Origin: VRUE01 sp963702575
Lineage (GTDB): Bacteria > Actinomycetota > Thermoleophilia > Solirubrobacterales > 70-9
NCBI GenBank assembly: GCA_963702575.1
Contig: CAVPCU010000007.1
Coordinates: forward strand, 1 to 61,835
Direction: 5' to 3'
Length of the DNA stretch: 61,835 bases
The translations under genes and the position numbers were made by a program. Positions within the stretch are counted from its first letter, which is position 1; every line of letters begins with the position of its first letter. The notes below the pieces were generated by a model, which worked only from the letters and a program-made list of their open reading frames with translations, was not told the DNA's origin and did no database searches. Positions 51,422-61,805 of the stretch are shown here, piece by piece.

Positions 51422-52025
51422 TCGGGTCCATCCGCTGAAGCTGGCCTCGCTGCTCCTCCAATATCCGGAGCCGCCGCTGCGCGAGGCGGTGGAGGGGCTC
51501 GACCTCGACGAGGTGGGTCCGGCGAGCCGACGCCAGCGGGCGCATATTGCCGCCTTTCTCGACTGGTGGCGCGCGCGTTCGCTGGGCGATCTCCAGCGCG
51601 CCTACGTCGAGGAGTTCGAGTTCGCCAAGCAGCGCAGCCTCCACCTCACCTACCACGTTCACGGCGACCGACGCCAACGTGGTCTCGCCCTGCTGCGCCT
51701 GCGCCAGGCCTACGCGGAGGCAGGGCTCGAGCCCGACGAGGCGGAGCTGCCCGACTTCCTGCCGCTGATGCTCGAGTTCGCGGCACTTCACCCGGCCGGC
51801 ATGGAGGTGCTGGAGCGGCAACCGGGAGGCGATCGAGCTGGTCGCGCGCCAGCCTGCGCGAGAGCGGCAGCCCCTATCGCCGAGCTGCTCGGCGTCGTCA
51901 CCGACGCCATGCCCGGGCTCAGCGCGCGCCAGGTCGGCCGCATCAGGCGCCTCGCGGCCGAGGGCCCGCCGAGCGAAGAGGTGGGGCTGGAGCCGTTCGC
52001 GCCGCCCGAGGTGATGCCACGATGA
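51411..52025 (+). CDS. narJ: Nitrate reductase assembly chaperone
   Basis: TorD/NarJ-like helical chaperone needed to insert the Mo cofactor into NarG. LASLLLQYPEPPLREAVEGL, QRAYVEEFEFAKQRSLHLTYHVHGD, LPDFLPLMLEFAAL and, after a shift near 51825, ELLGVVTDAMPGLS. About 200 residues. ATG 51411 sits inside the end of narH, and the end overlaps the narI ATG (ATGA). Confidence 0.92.
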   Translation: MAADRVHPLKLASLLLQYPEPPLREAVEGLDLDEVGPASRRQRAHIAAFLDWWRARSLGDLQRAYVEEFEFAKQRSLHLTYHVHGDRRQRGLALLRLRQAYAEAGLEPDEAELPDFLPLMLEFAALHPAGMEVLERQPGGDRAGRAPACARAAAPIAELLGVVTDAMPGLSARQVGRIRRLAAEGPPSEEVGLEPFAPPEVMPR

Positions 52026-52723
52026 GCCGAGGGGAACTCCTTCTCTACGGCGTCCTGCCCTACGTCGCGCTCGCCGTCTTCGTCGTCGGGACCTGGTGGC
52101 GCTACCGCCGCGACCAGTACGGCTGGGGCGCGCGCTCGACGCAGCTGCTGGAGAGCCGCGTGCTGCGCTACGGCAGCGTGATCTTCCACGTCGGGGTGCT
52201 GGCGGCGATCGGCGGCCACGTTCTCGGCATCCTCGTTCCACGCTCCTGGACCGCCGCGGTCGGGCTCCCCGATGACGCCTACCACGTGATTGCCGTGATC
52301 GGCGGCCTTGCGGCGGGCGGCGCCGTGATCGTCGGCTTCCTGATCCTCCTCTACCGCCGTTTGCGCTTCCCGCGGGTCCGAGTGACGACGACCCGGATGG
52401 ACGTGGCGACCTTCGCCCTGCTCGCGGTGGGCATCGTGACCGGCCTGCTCGCCACCCTGACCAATCTTGGCGACGCCGTCCACTACCGCGAGACCGTGGG
52501 GCCGTACTTCCGCCAGGTCCTCGTCTTCGACCCGAAGCCGGAGCTGATGACCGGCGAGGGGGTGACGCTGATCTTCCAGATCCACGTGGTGGCGGTGTGG
52601 TTCCTCTACGCGCTGTGGCCTTTCAGCCGCCTCGTCCACGCCTTCAGCATCCCCGTCGACTACTTCCGCCGCAGCCCGATCCCGTACCGGAGCCGCCTGC
52701 CCCGCTCGGAGGTACCAGCCGTC
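52022..52723 (+). CDS. narI: Respiratory nitrate reductase gamma subunit (cytochrome b)
   Basis: Five-helix membrane cytochrome b oxidising quinol. LLYGVLPYVALAVFVVGTWW, FHVGVLAAIGGHVLGILVP (heme His), LRFPRVRVTTTRMD, TLIFQIHVVAVWFLYALWPFSRLVHAFSIPVDY (heme His residues). Unbroken. After about 234 residues, the normal length, there is no stop codon: the same frame continues into the ATG of narK. Confidence 0.95.
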
Positions 52724-53902
52724 ATGGACGCGCGACGCGAACCGAAACCTGATCCTGGCGACGATCGCCTTCGCCCTCTGCTTCTCGGCCTGGGGCATGC
52801 TGGCGCCGCTCGCGCCGAAGCTGCAGGACGACCTCGGCCTCTCCAACACGGAAACGGCGGTGATGATCTCGATCCCGGTCGTCCTCGGCTCGCTGCTGCG
52901 GATTCCCCTCGGCGTGATGACGGATCGCTTCGGCGGCCGCGTCCTCTTCGGGGTGATGCTCGCCTACTCCGCGGGGGCCTGCGTCCTGGTCGGCTTCGCC
53001 TCCAGCTACGCGGCGCTGCTCGGCGCCGGCTTCCTGCTCGGCGCCGCCGGCGCCGCCTTCGCAGTCGGCGTCCCGTTCGTCGCCGAGTGGTTTCCGAAGG
53101 AGCGCCAGGGATACGCCCTCGGCATCTACGGGATGGGCAACATCGGCACCGCGGTCGCGGCCTTCTCGGTCCCGGCGATCCGCGACGCGGCCAGCCAGGA
53201 GCTTGCCGGGATCGTCTTCGCGGTGGTGATCGCCGCCTACGCGCTGATCTGGTTCTCGCTCTCGCGCGAGGCGCCCGGCGAGCGGCCGCAGCACCCGCTA
53301 CAGCGAGGTCCTGCGGGCGGGCTGGAGGCTCTGGCGGCTCGCCCTCTTCTACTTCGTCACCTTCGGCGGCTTCGTCGCGATGGCGATCTTCCTGCCGAAG
53401 CTGCTCAAGGACTGGTTCGACTACTCGCTGACCGATGCCGGCCTGCGGGCGGGCGGGATTCACGGTCGTGGCCACCGCTGCGCGGCCCGTCGGCGGCTGG
53501 CTCTCGGACCGGGTCGGCGCCAGCCGCATCCTGATGATCTCCTTCCTCGGCGTGGCCGTCGACGCGGCCGGCCTCGCCTGGCAGGCCGGCGGATCCCTCG
53601 ATCGTCCCGGTGACGATCTTCTGCCTGACGATGGCCGGCTTCCTCGGCCTCGGCAACGGCGCGGTCTTCAAGATGGTGCCGGCCGAGTTCCCCCAGGCGA
53701 CCGGCGCGGCGACCGGGATCGTCGGCGCCGCCGGCGGGCTCGGCGGCTTCTTCCCGCCCCTGGTGATGGGCGTGGTCAAGGACGCCACCGGCGAGTTCGT
53801 GCTCGGCTTCGTCTTCCTCGTCGCCTTCGCATGTGTGTGCGCGGGACTGCGTCCTCCCGCTCGTCAGGAGCGCCTGTCGCGGCGGCTGCCGATGAGCCCT
53901 GA
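52724..53902 (+). CDS. narK: Nitrate/nitrite transporter
   Basis: MFS transporter of about 395 residues. After an indel near 52737: NLILATIAFALCFSAWGMLAPLAP, then GVMTDRFGGRVLFG, the nitrate signature region GMGNIGTAVAAFSVPA and GAAGGLGGFFPPLVMG (nitrate/nitrite porter motif). GGAGGT lies 10 bases before the ATG, so it has its own ribosome site although it is in frame with narI. Frameshifts also near 53300, 53455, 53600 and 53840. Its TGA overlaps moaA. Confidence 0.93.
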
Positions 53903-54892
53903 CCGCTCGCTCCACGACGGCCACGGCCGGCGGATCGGCGACCTGCGCGGTCTCGGTCACCGACCGCTGCAACTTCCGCTGCCAGTACTGCATGCCGGCC
54001 GAGGGGCTGCCCTGGCTCGAGCGGGAGGAGATCCTCAGCTTCGAGGAGATCGAGCGCCTGGTCGGCCTGCTCGTCGGGCTGGGGATCGAGGACGTCCGCC
54101 TCACCGGCGGCGAGCCGCTGGTCCGCCGCCAGCTCCCGCGCCTGGTGGCGATGCTGAGGCCGGTCGAGGGGATCCGCGACCTCTCGCTGACCACCAACGG
54201 CTACCTGCTCGAGCGCCAGGCCGATGCCCTGGTCGAGGCGGGGATCGACCGGGTCAACGTCTCGATCGACTCCCTGCAGCGCGACCGCTTCTTCCAGCTC
54301 ACCCGCCGCGACGCCCTGCCGCAGGTGCTGCGCGGGCTCGACGCGATCGCCGCCCATCCGCGAGGTGCGGCCGATCAAGGTGAACGCGGTGGCGATGCGC
54401 GGCTTCACCGAGGACGAGGTCGCGCGCTTCTGCGAGTTCGCCCGCTCGACCGCCTTCCAGGTCCGCTTCATCGAGTTCATGCCGCTCGACGCGGACCACG
54501 CCTGGGCCCCGGACGCGGTGCTGCCGGGGGAGGAGCTGCGCGCGATGATCGAGGCGATCCACCCGCTCGAAGAGCTGCCGCGCGAGCCCTCGGCGACGGC
54601 GCGGGTCTTCCGCTTCGCCGACGGCGAGGGGGAGGTCGGCTTCGTCAACCCGGTCTCCGAACCTTTCTGCGCCGACTGCAACCGGCTGCGGCTCACCGCC
54701 GAGGGGAAGCTGCGCACCTGCCTCTTCTCCCTCCACGAGACCGACCTGCGGGGGCCGCTGCGCGAGGGCGCCGGCGACGCCGAGCTGGAGGAGATCGTCC
54801 GCGACGCGGTCTGGCGCAAGGAGCTGAAGCACCGGGTCAACGAGCCGGGCTTCCGCCAGCCGCCGCGGACGATGAGCGCGATCGGGGGCTGA
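53892..54892 (+). CDS. moaA: GTP 3',8-cyclase
   Basis: Radical SAM enzyme making the first intermediate of molybdenum cofactor. VTDRCNFRCQYCMPAEGL (SAM cluster CxxxCxxC, after an indel near 53950), LTGGEPLVRRQLP, TTNGYLLERQA, and the second cluster FCADCNRLRLTAEGKLRTC. The GG end (SAIGG) is present. Shift also near 54360. About 330 residues. Follows narK, so cofactor supply is co-transcribed with the enzyme that uses it. Confidence 0.96.
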
Positions 54893-54893
54893 G

Positions 54894-56094
54894 GTGAAGG
54901 GCGTGGACAGACCGGCGGTCGGAGGCGGCCCGGGGAGCGCTCGGCGAGCTGGCCGGCGGGCTTGGCGACACCGGCCTCTTCATCCCGATCGCGGTCGCGA
55001 TGATCACGCTCAACGGCCTCAACGCCACTGCGGTGTTCGTCGTCACCGGCGCTCGTCTACGCCGGCACCGCCCTCTACTTCAGGGTGCCGGTCCCGGTGC
55101 AGCCGCTGAAGGCATTCGCGGCGGCGGCGATCGCCCTGCACCTGTCCGCCGAAACGCTCGCCGCCGGGGCGCTGCTGATGGCGGCGGCGATGGCGGTGCT
55201 GGCCGCCGGCGGCCTGGCCAACTGGCTGGCCGCGCGCTTCCCGATCGTCCTCGTCCGCGGCATACAGGCCAGCGTCGCGCTGCTCCTCGCCAAGGCCGCG
55301 GTCGACCTCGCCGAAAAGGGGAACTGGCCCGGCCTGCCGCCGCTGTCGCCCACCCTCGGCGTCGCGATGGCCGTCGCCGCCTGCGCCCTGCTCTTCGCCT
55401 GCCGGCGGCTCTCATTGCCGGGCAGCCTGCTCGTGCTCGGCGGCCGGCGCCGCAGTGGGGCTGGCGGTCGGCGGCCTGCCCGACCTCCACGCCGGGCCGC
55501 AGCCGGTCTCCCTCTCGGTGCCCGGCGGCGACGCCTTCGCGCTCGCCCTCACCTCGCTGGTCATCGCCCAGCTCCCGCTCACCTTCGGCAACGCGGTCGT
55601 CGCGACCGCCGACGCCGAGCGCAGCTACTTCGGCGGCCGTGCCCGGCGGGTGCGCCCGGCCAGGCTGGCCGCCTCGATCGGCGCCGCCAACACGCTCGCC
55701 GGCCTCAGCGGCGCGCTGCCCCTCTGCCACGGGGCCGGCGGCGTCACCGCGCACTACAAGCTGGGCGCCCGCACGGCGGTCTCGACCCTGGCCGCCGGGC
55801 TCGCTCTTCGTCGCGCTCGGGCTTGGGCTGGGCTCCTCGCTGCCGGCTCTGCTGCAGGTCCTCGCGCCGGGCGCGCTGGCCGGGATGCTCGCCTTCGTCG
55901 CGATCCAGCACGGCGTGCTCGCCGGGCAGCTCGAGCGCCTCGACGACCGCCTGATCGCCGGCCGGCGTCGGCCTCACCACCCTGCTGAGCGGCAACCTGG
56001 CGATAGGGTTCGCGGCCGGCGTCGGCCGTCGTGCGCGGCAGGGCGATCTGGAGGCGACTGCCCTGGGCGTCGGAGGGCCTGGCTCGCGCGATGA
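54894..56094 (+). CDS. MOT1-type molybdate transporter
   Basis: A membrane protein of about 390 residues with the two MOT1 family blocks: LGELAGGLGDTGLFIPIAVAM and RVPVPVQPLKAFAAAA, later LPLTFGNAVVATADAERSYF and CHGAGGVTAHYKLGART. MOT1 proteins (known from algae, plants and bacteria) bring molybdate into the cell at high affinity. Its position between moaA and mobA strongly supports this. Frameshifts near 54935, 55055, 55450, 55805, 55965 and 56030. The stop overlaps the next ATG (ATGA). Confidence 0.85.
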
Positions 56095-56310
56095 CCGCCG
56101 TGACCGCGAGAATGGCTGGAGCGGTTCGCGAAGGAGCTCGGCGCCGAGCCGCTCGAGCGAGGAGAATTCGCCCGCATCCTCGAGCTGGCCGCCGAGGCCG
56201 CTCACTCCTCGGAGCGGAAGGCGGCGCCCGGTCGCCTGCTGGATCGCCGGCCGCACCGGCAAGCCCCTCGCGGAGCTGATCGAGGTCGCGAAGCGCACGG
56301 GGAAGGCTGA
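56091..56310 (+). CDS. DUF6457 protein
   Basis: Joined frames give EWLERFAKELGAEPLERGEF, ARILELAAEAAHSSERKAAP, then CWIAGRTGKPLAELIEVAKR. This matches the small helical DUF6457 family, which in several actinobacteria is fused to the C-terminus of MobA-like proteins. Here it is a separate gene, convergent with mobA with 14 bases between. Suggests a role with molybdenum cofactor nucleotide attachment; function unproven. Frameshifts near 56112 and 56230. Confidence 0.75.
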
Positions 56311-56324
56311 CCGCGCCCCCGGGC

Positions 56325-56947
56325 TCAGCGGTCGACCGGTTCCAGCAGCCGCTCCGCCGTCTCGACGTCGGCGCGGCGTGTTGACGTTGAAGCAGAGCCG
56401 CCGGGGTCGCCGAAGCGCGCCAGCTCGTCCTCGGCGACCAGGCGCGGCCGCAGCGACTCGACGGCGCGCTGCAGCGGCGCTCGCGCTCGCAGCGCCGGCC
56501 TCCAGTGCCGGCAGGAGCGCGTGGTCGTAGCGCGCCAGCAGCGGCTGCAGGCTGCCGCCGACGCGAGGGCACGACGAGCGGCTCCGGAGCCGAGCCAAGC
56601 CAGGCGAGGAGGCGGCGCTCGACGAACGGCATGTCGCAGCCGACGACGACCAGCGGCCGCTCGCCGGCATGCCGCAGCGCGGCGACGATCCCGCACAGCG
56701 GGTGCCGCGGCAGCGTCGGGCTCGCGGATCACCCGGCAGCTCAGCGGCGGCAGCTCCGAGTCGCGCTTGGCGACGACCAACGGCTCCAGGCCGGCCTCCT
56801 CGACGGCGGCGAGCGGATAGTGAGATCAGCGGGCTGTCCGGCGAGCTCGACCATCGCCTTCGCCCCGCCGATGCGGCTGCCGCGCCCGCCGGCCAGGACC
56901 GCGCCGACAGGCCGTGCCTCTCGTCTACCGGCGGCGGACTCGCTCAT
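56325..56947 (-). CDS. mobA: Molybdenum cofactor guanylyltransferase
   Basis: NTP-transferase fold: VGAVLAGGRGSRIGGAKAMVELAGQP (Gly-rich GTP loop), then EAGLEPLVVAKRDSELPPL, CDMPFVE-like text in joined frames near 56635, and the C-terminal VETAERLLEPVDR. Attaches GMP to molybdopterin to make the MGD form that NarG needs. About 205 residues, with frameshifts near 56820, 56710, 56580, 56490 and 56375. Divergent from moeA by 42 bases. Confidence 0.9.
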
Positions 56948-56989
56948 CCGGTCAGTCTGCCCACTAGTCTCGACTGCCACGGTGACGCG

Positions 56990-58219
56990 GTGGCGCCCCA
57001 GAAACTGATCGAGCTCGAGCAGGCGCGCGACGCCGTTCTGGAGAGGGCGGCGCCGCTCGGCGCGGAGCGGGTTCCCCTGCGCGAGGCTCTCGGCAGGTGC
57101 CTGGCGGAGGACGTCGTCCGCCGCCGAGCCGGTGCCGCCCTTCGACAACTCCGCGATGGACGGCTTCGCGGTGCGCGCCGAGGACACCCGCGGGGCGCGG
57201 CCCGAGGCGCCGGTCGCCCTGCGCGTGGTCGGCGAGTCGCGGGCGGGACACCCGGCCGCCGCGACGCTGGCGGCCGGGGAGGCGATCCGGATCTCGACCG
57301 GCGCGGCCGTCCCGGCGGGCGCCGACGCCGTCGTCAGGGTCGAGGCGACCCGCGCCGAGGACGGCCGGGTCCTGATCCGAGGACGGAGGTCGAGGCCGGG
57401 CGCGACATGCGCCGTGCCGGCGAGGACATCCGGCCGGGGGAGACCGTGCTCGGCGCAGGGCACCCGGCTCGGCCCGGCGGAGCTCGGCGTCCTCGCCTCG
57501 CTCGGCGCGGCCGCCGTCGCCTGCCGCCGCCGCCCGCGCGTCTGCGTCCTCACCAGCGGCGACGAGCTGCTCGAGCCCGGCGAGGAGATGCGCCCGGGCG
57601 GCGTTCGCAACTCGAACGCCTACTCGGTCCCGGCCCTGGCCGAGCGGGCGGGCGCGGAGGTGGTCGTCGCCGGGCCCGGCGCCCGACGACCTCGAGGCGA
57701 CGCGGGCGGCGATCGCGCCGGCGCTCGACTCCGACGTGGTCGTGCTCTGCGGCGGCGTCTCGGTCGGCGAGCACGACCACGTCAAGCGGGCGCTGGCCGA
57801 GCTCGGCGTCGAGGAGTCGTTCTGGGGCGTGGCGTTGAAGCCGGGCAAGCCGACCTGGTTCGGGACGCGCGGCGACACCCTCGTCTTCGGGCTGCCGGGC
57901 AACCCGGTCTCGGCGATGGTCACCTTCGTCCTGCTGGTGCGCCCGGCGCTGGTCGCGCTGGCGGCGGGCGGCCCGAGCGCCTGCGGACCACGGCCAGGCT
58001 CGCGAGCGACTACGAGAAGCGCCCGGGCCGCGCCCACGCCGTGCGCTGCCGCCTCGAGCTGCGCGAGGACGGCTGGCACGCGCACCCGACCGGGCGCGCA
58101 GGGCTCCCACATCCTCACCTCGATGCTCGGGCGCCGACTGCCTGGCGCTGCTCCCCACCGCTAGCGGCCCGTTGCGCGCCGGCGAGCGGGTCGAGGTCGA
58201 GCTGCTGCGACGGGTCTAG
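56990..58219 (+). CDS. moeA: Molybdopterin molybdenumtransferase
   Basis: Inserts molybdate into MPT-AMP. GTG 56990. VPPFDNSAMDGFAVRAEDT, ISTGAAVPAGADAVVR, GVLASLGAAAVACRRRPRVCVLTSGDELL, GGVRNSNAYS, CGGVSVGEHDHVK and KPGKPTWFG...FGLPGNPVSAMV. About 405 residues. Frameshifts near 57125, 57380, 57460, 57680, 57985, 58100 and 58140. The next gene starts one base after its stop. Confidence 0.95.
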
Positions 58220-58220
58220 C

Positions 58221-58920
58221 ATGGCCACGATGACCGTGCGCGTGCGCCTCTTCGCCGTCCTCCGCGAGCGCGCCGGGAGCGACTCGATCGAGGTCGAGCT
58301 GGCCGAGGGGGCGACGGTCGCCGATGCCCTCGAGCAGCTCGTCCGGGCCGGCCCCGCTGGCCGAGCTGCTCGAGCGGATGCCGGTGCGGATGGCCGTCAA
58401 CCGCGACTACGCGAGCCCGGAGACGCCGCTCGGCCCGGGCGACGAGCTGGCGCTGATCCCGCCGATCAGCGGCGGCGCCGACCCGCACGCCCGCGTCACC
58501 GGGGAGCCGCTCTCGCTGGAGGCGCTGGCGGCGGCGGTCGGGCCGCCCGGGCGCCGGCGCCGTCGTCGCCTTCCAGGGCGTGACCCGCGAGGTGAGCCGG
58601 CTCGACTACGAGGCCTACGCGCGAGATGGCCGAGGAGCGGATCGGCGGAGATCCTGCGCGACTGCGTCGAGCGGCACGGGCTCGAGGCCGCCGCCGCCGA
58701 GCACCGCACCGGCGCCGTCGCGCTGGGCGAGGCGTCGGTGATCGTCGCCGTCTCCGCGGCCCACCGCGAGGAAGCGTTCGCCGGCGCCCGCGAGGCGATC
58801 GACCGGATCAAGGCCGAGGCGCCGATCTGGAAGCGCGAGGTCGAGGAGCGGCGGCGCCGCGCGCTGGGTCGAGGGCGAGCCGCCGCCGGTCGATCGCCGA
58901 GGCGGGAGTCGGAGCGGTGA
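58221..58920 (+). CDS. Fused MoaD-MoaE (molybdopterin synthase, MoaX-like)
   Basis: ATG 58221 begins MATMTVRVRLFAVLRERAGS, a ubiquitin-like MoaD that ends ALIPPISGG (about residue 85). The same frame continues ADPHARVTGEPLSLEALAAAVG into MoaE, with VAFQGVTREVSRLDYEAYA, HRTGAVALGEASVIVAVSAAHR and KAEAPIWKREV (Lys catalytic). The Gly-Gly that must be the free MoaD terminus is internal, so cleavage is required, as described for M. tuberculosis MoaX. The fused join itself is clean; indels are near 58350, 58548, 58625 and 58860. Confidence 0.9.
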
Positions 58921-59415
58921 GCGAGCGGCGGCTGACCCACCTCGACGAGGAGGGCGCGGCGCGGATGGTCGACGTCGGCGCCAAGCAGCCGAGCGAGCGC
59001 CGGGCGCGGGCCCGCGCGCGGGTGCGGATGGCTCCGGAGACGGCGCGCGCGGTCGAGGCCGGCGACGCGCCGAAGGGCGACGTGCTCGGCGTGGCGCGGC
59101 TGGCCGGGATCCAGGCGGCCAAGCAGACCGGCGCGCTGATCCCGCTGGCCCATCCGCTGCCGCTGACCTTCGTCGACGTCGAGGCGAGCATCGACGCCGA
59201 GCAGCGGCCTGGTCGAGCTCGTCGCCGAGGCGCGCACGGTCGCCCGCACCGGGGTCGAGATGGAGGCGATGACGGCCTGCGCGGTCGCCGCGCTGACCGT
59301 CTACGACATGGTCAAGGGGCTGGAGCGCGGGGTGGAGGTCGAGCAGGTCGTGCTGCTCGAGAAGAGCGGCGGGCGCAGCGACTGGCGCCGCGAGGACGAC
59401 GGCGGCGGGAGCTGA
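58917..59415 (+). CDS. moaC: Cyclic pyranopterin monophosphate synthase
   Basis: Second step of molybdenum cofactor synthesis. RRLTHLDEEGAARMVDVGAKQPSER, GDVLGVARLAGIQAAKQTGALIPLAHPLPLT (substrate loop), VEMEAMTACAVAALTVYDMVKG and VLLEKSGG. GTG 58917 overlaps the previous stop. A single frameshift near 59210 otherwise keeps the normal length of about 165 residues. Confidence 0.96.
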
Positions 59416-59418
59416 GCG

Positions 59419-59903
59419 GTGCGGGCGGCGATCCTCACCGTCAGCACCTCGAAGGCGCGCGGCGAGGGCGAGGACGAGAGCGGCGCGCGGCTCGCCGCGC
59501 TTCGCCGAGGGGCTCGGCGCCGAGATCGCCGGGCGCGAGCTGGTCGCCCGACGACCGCGAGGCTGATCGAGGAGCGGCTGCGCCACTGGGCCGACGTCGA
59601 GCGCTGCGAGCTCGTGCTGACGACCGGCGGCACCGGCTTCGCCCCCTCCGACGTCACGCCGGAGGCGACGCGGGCCGTGATCGAGCGCGAGGCGCCCGGC
59701 CTCGCCGAGGCGATGCGCCTCGCCTCCCGCGACCACACCCCGAACTGGATGCTCTCGCGGGCCGTGGCCGGCATCCGCGGCTCGACCCTGATCGTCAACT
59801 TCCCCGGCAGCCCGCGCAGCATCGCGCAGGCCGGCGAGGCGATCGCCGCCCGCCCTGCCCCACGCCCTCGAGCTGATCGCCGGGCGACGGCGGAGGCCAC
59901 TGA
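59419..59903 (+). CDS. Molybdopterin adenylyltransferase (MoaB/Mog family)
   Basis: VRAAILTVSTSKARGEGEDESGARLA, ELVLTTGGTGFAPSDVTPEATRAVIEREAPG (the GGTG and S/T-x-D-x-T-P signature), MLSRAVAGIRGSTLIVNFPGSP. About 160 residues. Adenylates molybdopterin for MoeA. GTG start 3 bases after moaC; shifts near 59505, 59550 and 59853. The stop shares bases with the DUF2269 ATG (TGATG). Confidence 0.93.
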
Positions 59904-60365
59904 TGGAGGAGACGGTCCTCTTCCTCCACCTGCTCGGCGTGCTGCTGTTCGTTGCGGGCATCGTCGTCGCCGGAGTCGCCTTCGAGACGGCGCGCCGCCG
60001 CGAGCAGCCGCCGGAGATCGCGCTGCTCCTCGGCCTCGCACGCGTCGGAGCGGTCCTGGTCGCTTCCGGCGCCCTGCTGCTCTTCGTTTGCGGCCTCTGG
60101 CTGGTCGGCCTGGAGGACGTCGGCTTCGGCACCGGTTGGGTCGCAGGCGGCGATCGCGCTCTTCGTCGTCGCGCTGCTGCTCGGCGCCTACGGCGGCCAG
60201 CGCCCGAAGCAGGCGCGCAAGCTGGCCGCGAAGCTGGCGCTCGAGGGTGGCGAGGGTGAAGCCGAGCTGCGGGCCCTTCTCGATGACCCGCTCTCGCGGG
60301 CGACGAACTACGCCTCCGCCGCGCTGGTGCTGGTCATCCTCGCGTTGATGGTCTTCAAGCCGTGA
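59903..60365 (+). CDS. DUF2269 membrane protein
   Basis: About 154 residues with four membrane helices: ETVLFLHLLGVLLFVAGIVV (His in the first helix, as usual), GLARVGAVLVASGALLLFVCGL, then IALFVVALLLGAYGGQRPKQA and ASAALVLVILALMVF. The second half is joined through an indel near 60150. Coupled to the MoaB/Mog gene. Function unknown; likely an integral membrane protein of the same transcript. Confidence 0.8.
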
Positions 60366-60477
60366 TCGGTGGCGATATCCTTTCCGCCTTTTCACCCGCT
60401 ATCGCGTGATGCTGTAATGCCTGCGGGGCGATTGGGTGGGTTGGGCATGATCGTGACCGAACAGATCGGCCTGCGCC

Positions 60478-61805
60478 GTGGCTGAGGCCGCTGCCCCAGC
60501 ACCGGATCCGGTCTCGATCCTGCGAAGCAAGAGGTTCCTCGGCCTGCTTGCCCTGGCGGCGTTGGTGGGTGTCGCGGCAGCCCTGGTCGCGTGGGGCTTC
60601 CTCGAGCTGGTCTTCCATATGCAGAAGTCAGGGTGTTCACCGATCTGCCGGAAGGGCTCGGCTTCGACAGCGCTCCCCTCTGGTGGTCGCTCCCGGTGCT
60701 GGCAATCGCGGGCCTGATCACCGCGGTGGCGATCGTGCGCCTGCCGGGTCGGGGGGCCACATCCCCGCCGAGGGCCTCAACCCGGCGCCGACCAAGCCGA
60801 TCGAGGTGCCGGGCGTGATCCTGGCCGGCCTCGCCTCGATCGGCCTCGGGATCGTGCTCGGGCCGGAGGCTCCGCTGATGGCGATAGGCGGGGGCCTCGG
60901 GCATCTTCGTCGCGCAGCGGCTCCTGGCGGCGATGCCTCTCCAGAGGTGGGCGCAGGTCCTTGGCGGCGTCGGCGACCTTCTCGGCGCTCGCCTTTCTCT
61001 TCGGCTCGCCGATAATCGCCGCGGTGATCTTGATCGAGGCGTCTGGGATCGGCAGTCCCAGGCTGCCTCTGGTCTTGGTCCCCGGCTGCTCGCCTCGGGG
61101 ATCGGCTCGCTGGTCTGGATCGGGATGGGGTCGTGGACGGGCCTCAGCACCGCCGATATCGCGATCAGCGCCGCTGAAACTCTCCGAGTCCTCCCGCCCT
61201 TCGCCGACTTCGGTTGGTCGATCCTGCTCGCTGCCGGCGGTGGCGCGTTCGCGATGTTCTTCATCTTCCGCCTCGCCCGCGATGACCCAGCGGCTTGCTG
61301 CGGCGAAGCCGTTCGTGGTGCTGCCGGCGATGGGGCTGGCTGGTCTCCGGGCTGGCGATCGCCTTTTCGCAGGCCGCCGACAAAGGCGTCGATCAGGTGC
61401 TCTTCTCCGGACAGGACGCCCTCGGCGGGCTCGTCGCCGATCCCGGCGGCTGGTCGCTTTCCGCTCTTGCCCTCCTGTGCGCCTTCAAGGGCATCGCCTA
61501 CGGCCTCTCGCTGGGAAGCTTCCGCGGCGGGCCGGTCTTCCCGGCCATGTTCCTCGGTGCGGCAGCGGGCCTGATGGCCGCTCAGCTTCCCGGCTTCGAC
61601 GTCACGCCCGGCGGTGGCTGTCGGAATCGGGGCCGGGGTGGTCTCGGTGCTTGGGCTTCCGCTCGCCGGGGTGGTGCTCGGCATCGTTCTCACTGCCGCG
61701 GGGGGCGCGGGCTCGGACTCCCTGATCATCGTTGGCGTGGTCGTCGCCTACCTGATCAAGCTGGCTCTCGAGGCGCGCTGGGAGCCGGCAGCCGAACGGC
61801 CCTGA
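60478..61805 (+). CDS. ClC-type chloride channel/transporter family protein
   Basis: About 440 residues, roughly ten to twelve helices. Selectivity-filter regions are recognisable but variant: GGHIPAEGLNPAPTKP (in place of GSGIPE), GLGIVLGPEAPLMAIGGGLG (GPEAP for GREGP, keeping the gating Glu), and LGSFRGGPVFPAMFLGAAAG (GxFxP). The end ALAVGIGAGVVSVLGLPLAGVVL-like is typical. Frameshifts near 60630, 60750, 60895, 60970, 61090, 61190, 61290, 61350 and 61610. Ion unknown; a place next to nitrate genes makes an anion exchanger conceivable. Confidence 0.85.
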
